NCBI GenBank assembly: GCA_022750435.1
Contig: JAKIVS010000010.1
Coordinates: forward strand, 1 to 64,000
Direction: 5' to 3'
From: Thermoplasmata archaeon
Lineage (GTDB): Archaea > Thermoplasmatota > Thermoplasmata > Lutacidiplasmatales > UBA184
DNA: 64,000 bases
A program made the translations under genes and the position numbers. Shown piece by piece: positions 63,683 to 64,000 of the stretch. Below the pieces are notes generated by a model. That model searched no databases. It was not told where the DNA came from and was given only the letters and a program-made list of their open reading frames with translations. Every line of letters starts with the position of its first letter. Position 1 is the stretch's first letter.

Positions 63683-63973
63683 TCAGCCGTAGGCGTAGCG
63701 GACGCCGTACGGGCCCCTCGGCATCGTCCACGTCACGGAGCCCTGGTCGCAGGCGATGTCGCACGCGCCGCATTCCACGCAGTCTTCGTACCGGAAGACG
63801 AGGCGTCCCTCGATCCGTTCGTAGCACTGCGCGGGGCAGACGTTGGTGCAGAACGAGTGGGGGCACTTCGCGCAGATGGGGGGCTTTACCGTGATGTGCG
63901 CATGGTCGGCCGAGTCGGTCTGGTACCGAAGGGTGGCGAGCCGCCGCTTGATCTCGACGTAGGCGACCGGCAC
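63683..63973 (-). CDS. FixX-like ferredoxin
   Basis: CAKCPHSFCTNVCPAQCY...YEDCVECGACDIAC; GTG start near window edge. Confidence 0.85.
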   Translation of the reverse strand: MPVAYVEIKRRLATLRYQTDSADHAHITVKPPICAKCPHSFCTNVCPAQCYERIEGRLVFRYEDCVECGACDIACDQGSVTWTMPRGPYGVRYAYG

Positions 63974-64000
63974 GCCGTGGTCGGCGGGGGCGTCGTCGGC

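Noticed and set aside
63500-63973. Ferredoxin-XPD fusion by selenocysteine at TGA
   Set aside because: No Cys context or SECIS-like support; ferredoxin ends naturally. Kept only as a start-codon question.
1-64000. CRISPR arrays, transposases, integrases, phage or toxin-antitoxin modules
   Set aside because: No spaced direct repeats or recognisable mobile/defence proteins were found; the only large repeat is the tandem giant-gene pair.

Overview
High-GC, gene-dense archaeal chromosome segment. EF-2, S7, S12, S8e, SRP19, GPN-loop GTPase, PolB, XPD, pyruvoyl ArgDC and ADP-forming acyl-CoA synthetase point to an archaeon; an aerobic Thermoplasmatota-like lineage is my inference. Housekeeping genes fill 1-35 kb. 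A tRNA-Pro(GGG) lies at 34733-34807 (-). An aerobic respiratory supercluster spans about 35.9-46.4 kb: heme O/A synthesis, CoxI, cytochrome b, Rieske, small membrane subunits, an embedded Tat system, a PhoU/AbrB-type regulator, a blue-copper protein and an apparently split CoxII. It is followed by two tandem ~1.9 kaa surface proteins built of CarboxypepD_reg-like repeats, most carrying a paired cysteine, and a two-domain cupredoxin. The right end holds a CBS-ParB/SerK-like protein, GmhA and HddA-type heptose genes, an XPD-family helicase with no canonical start codon upstream of its N-terminal motif, and a FixX-like ferredoxin. The most interesting signals are the giant cysteine-paired repeat proteins, the Tat-embedded copper-dependent respiratory cluster with split CoxII, a DHDPS-family protein lacking its Schiff-base lysine, EF-2 with altered P-loop and switch I, and promoter-proximal palindromes in the respiratory region. 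No CRISPR, rRNA, transposon or prophage was seen. All calls come from reading the sequence; no database search was run.
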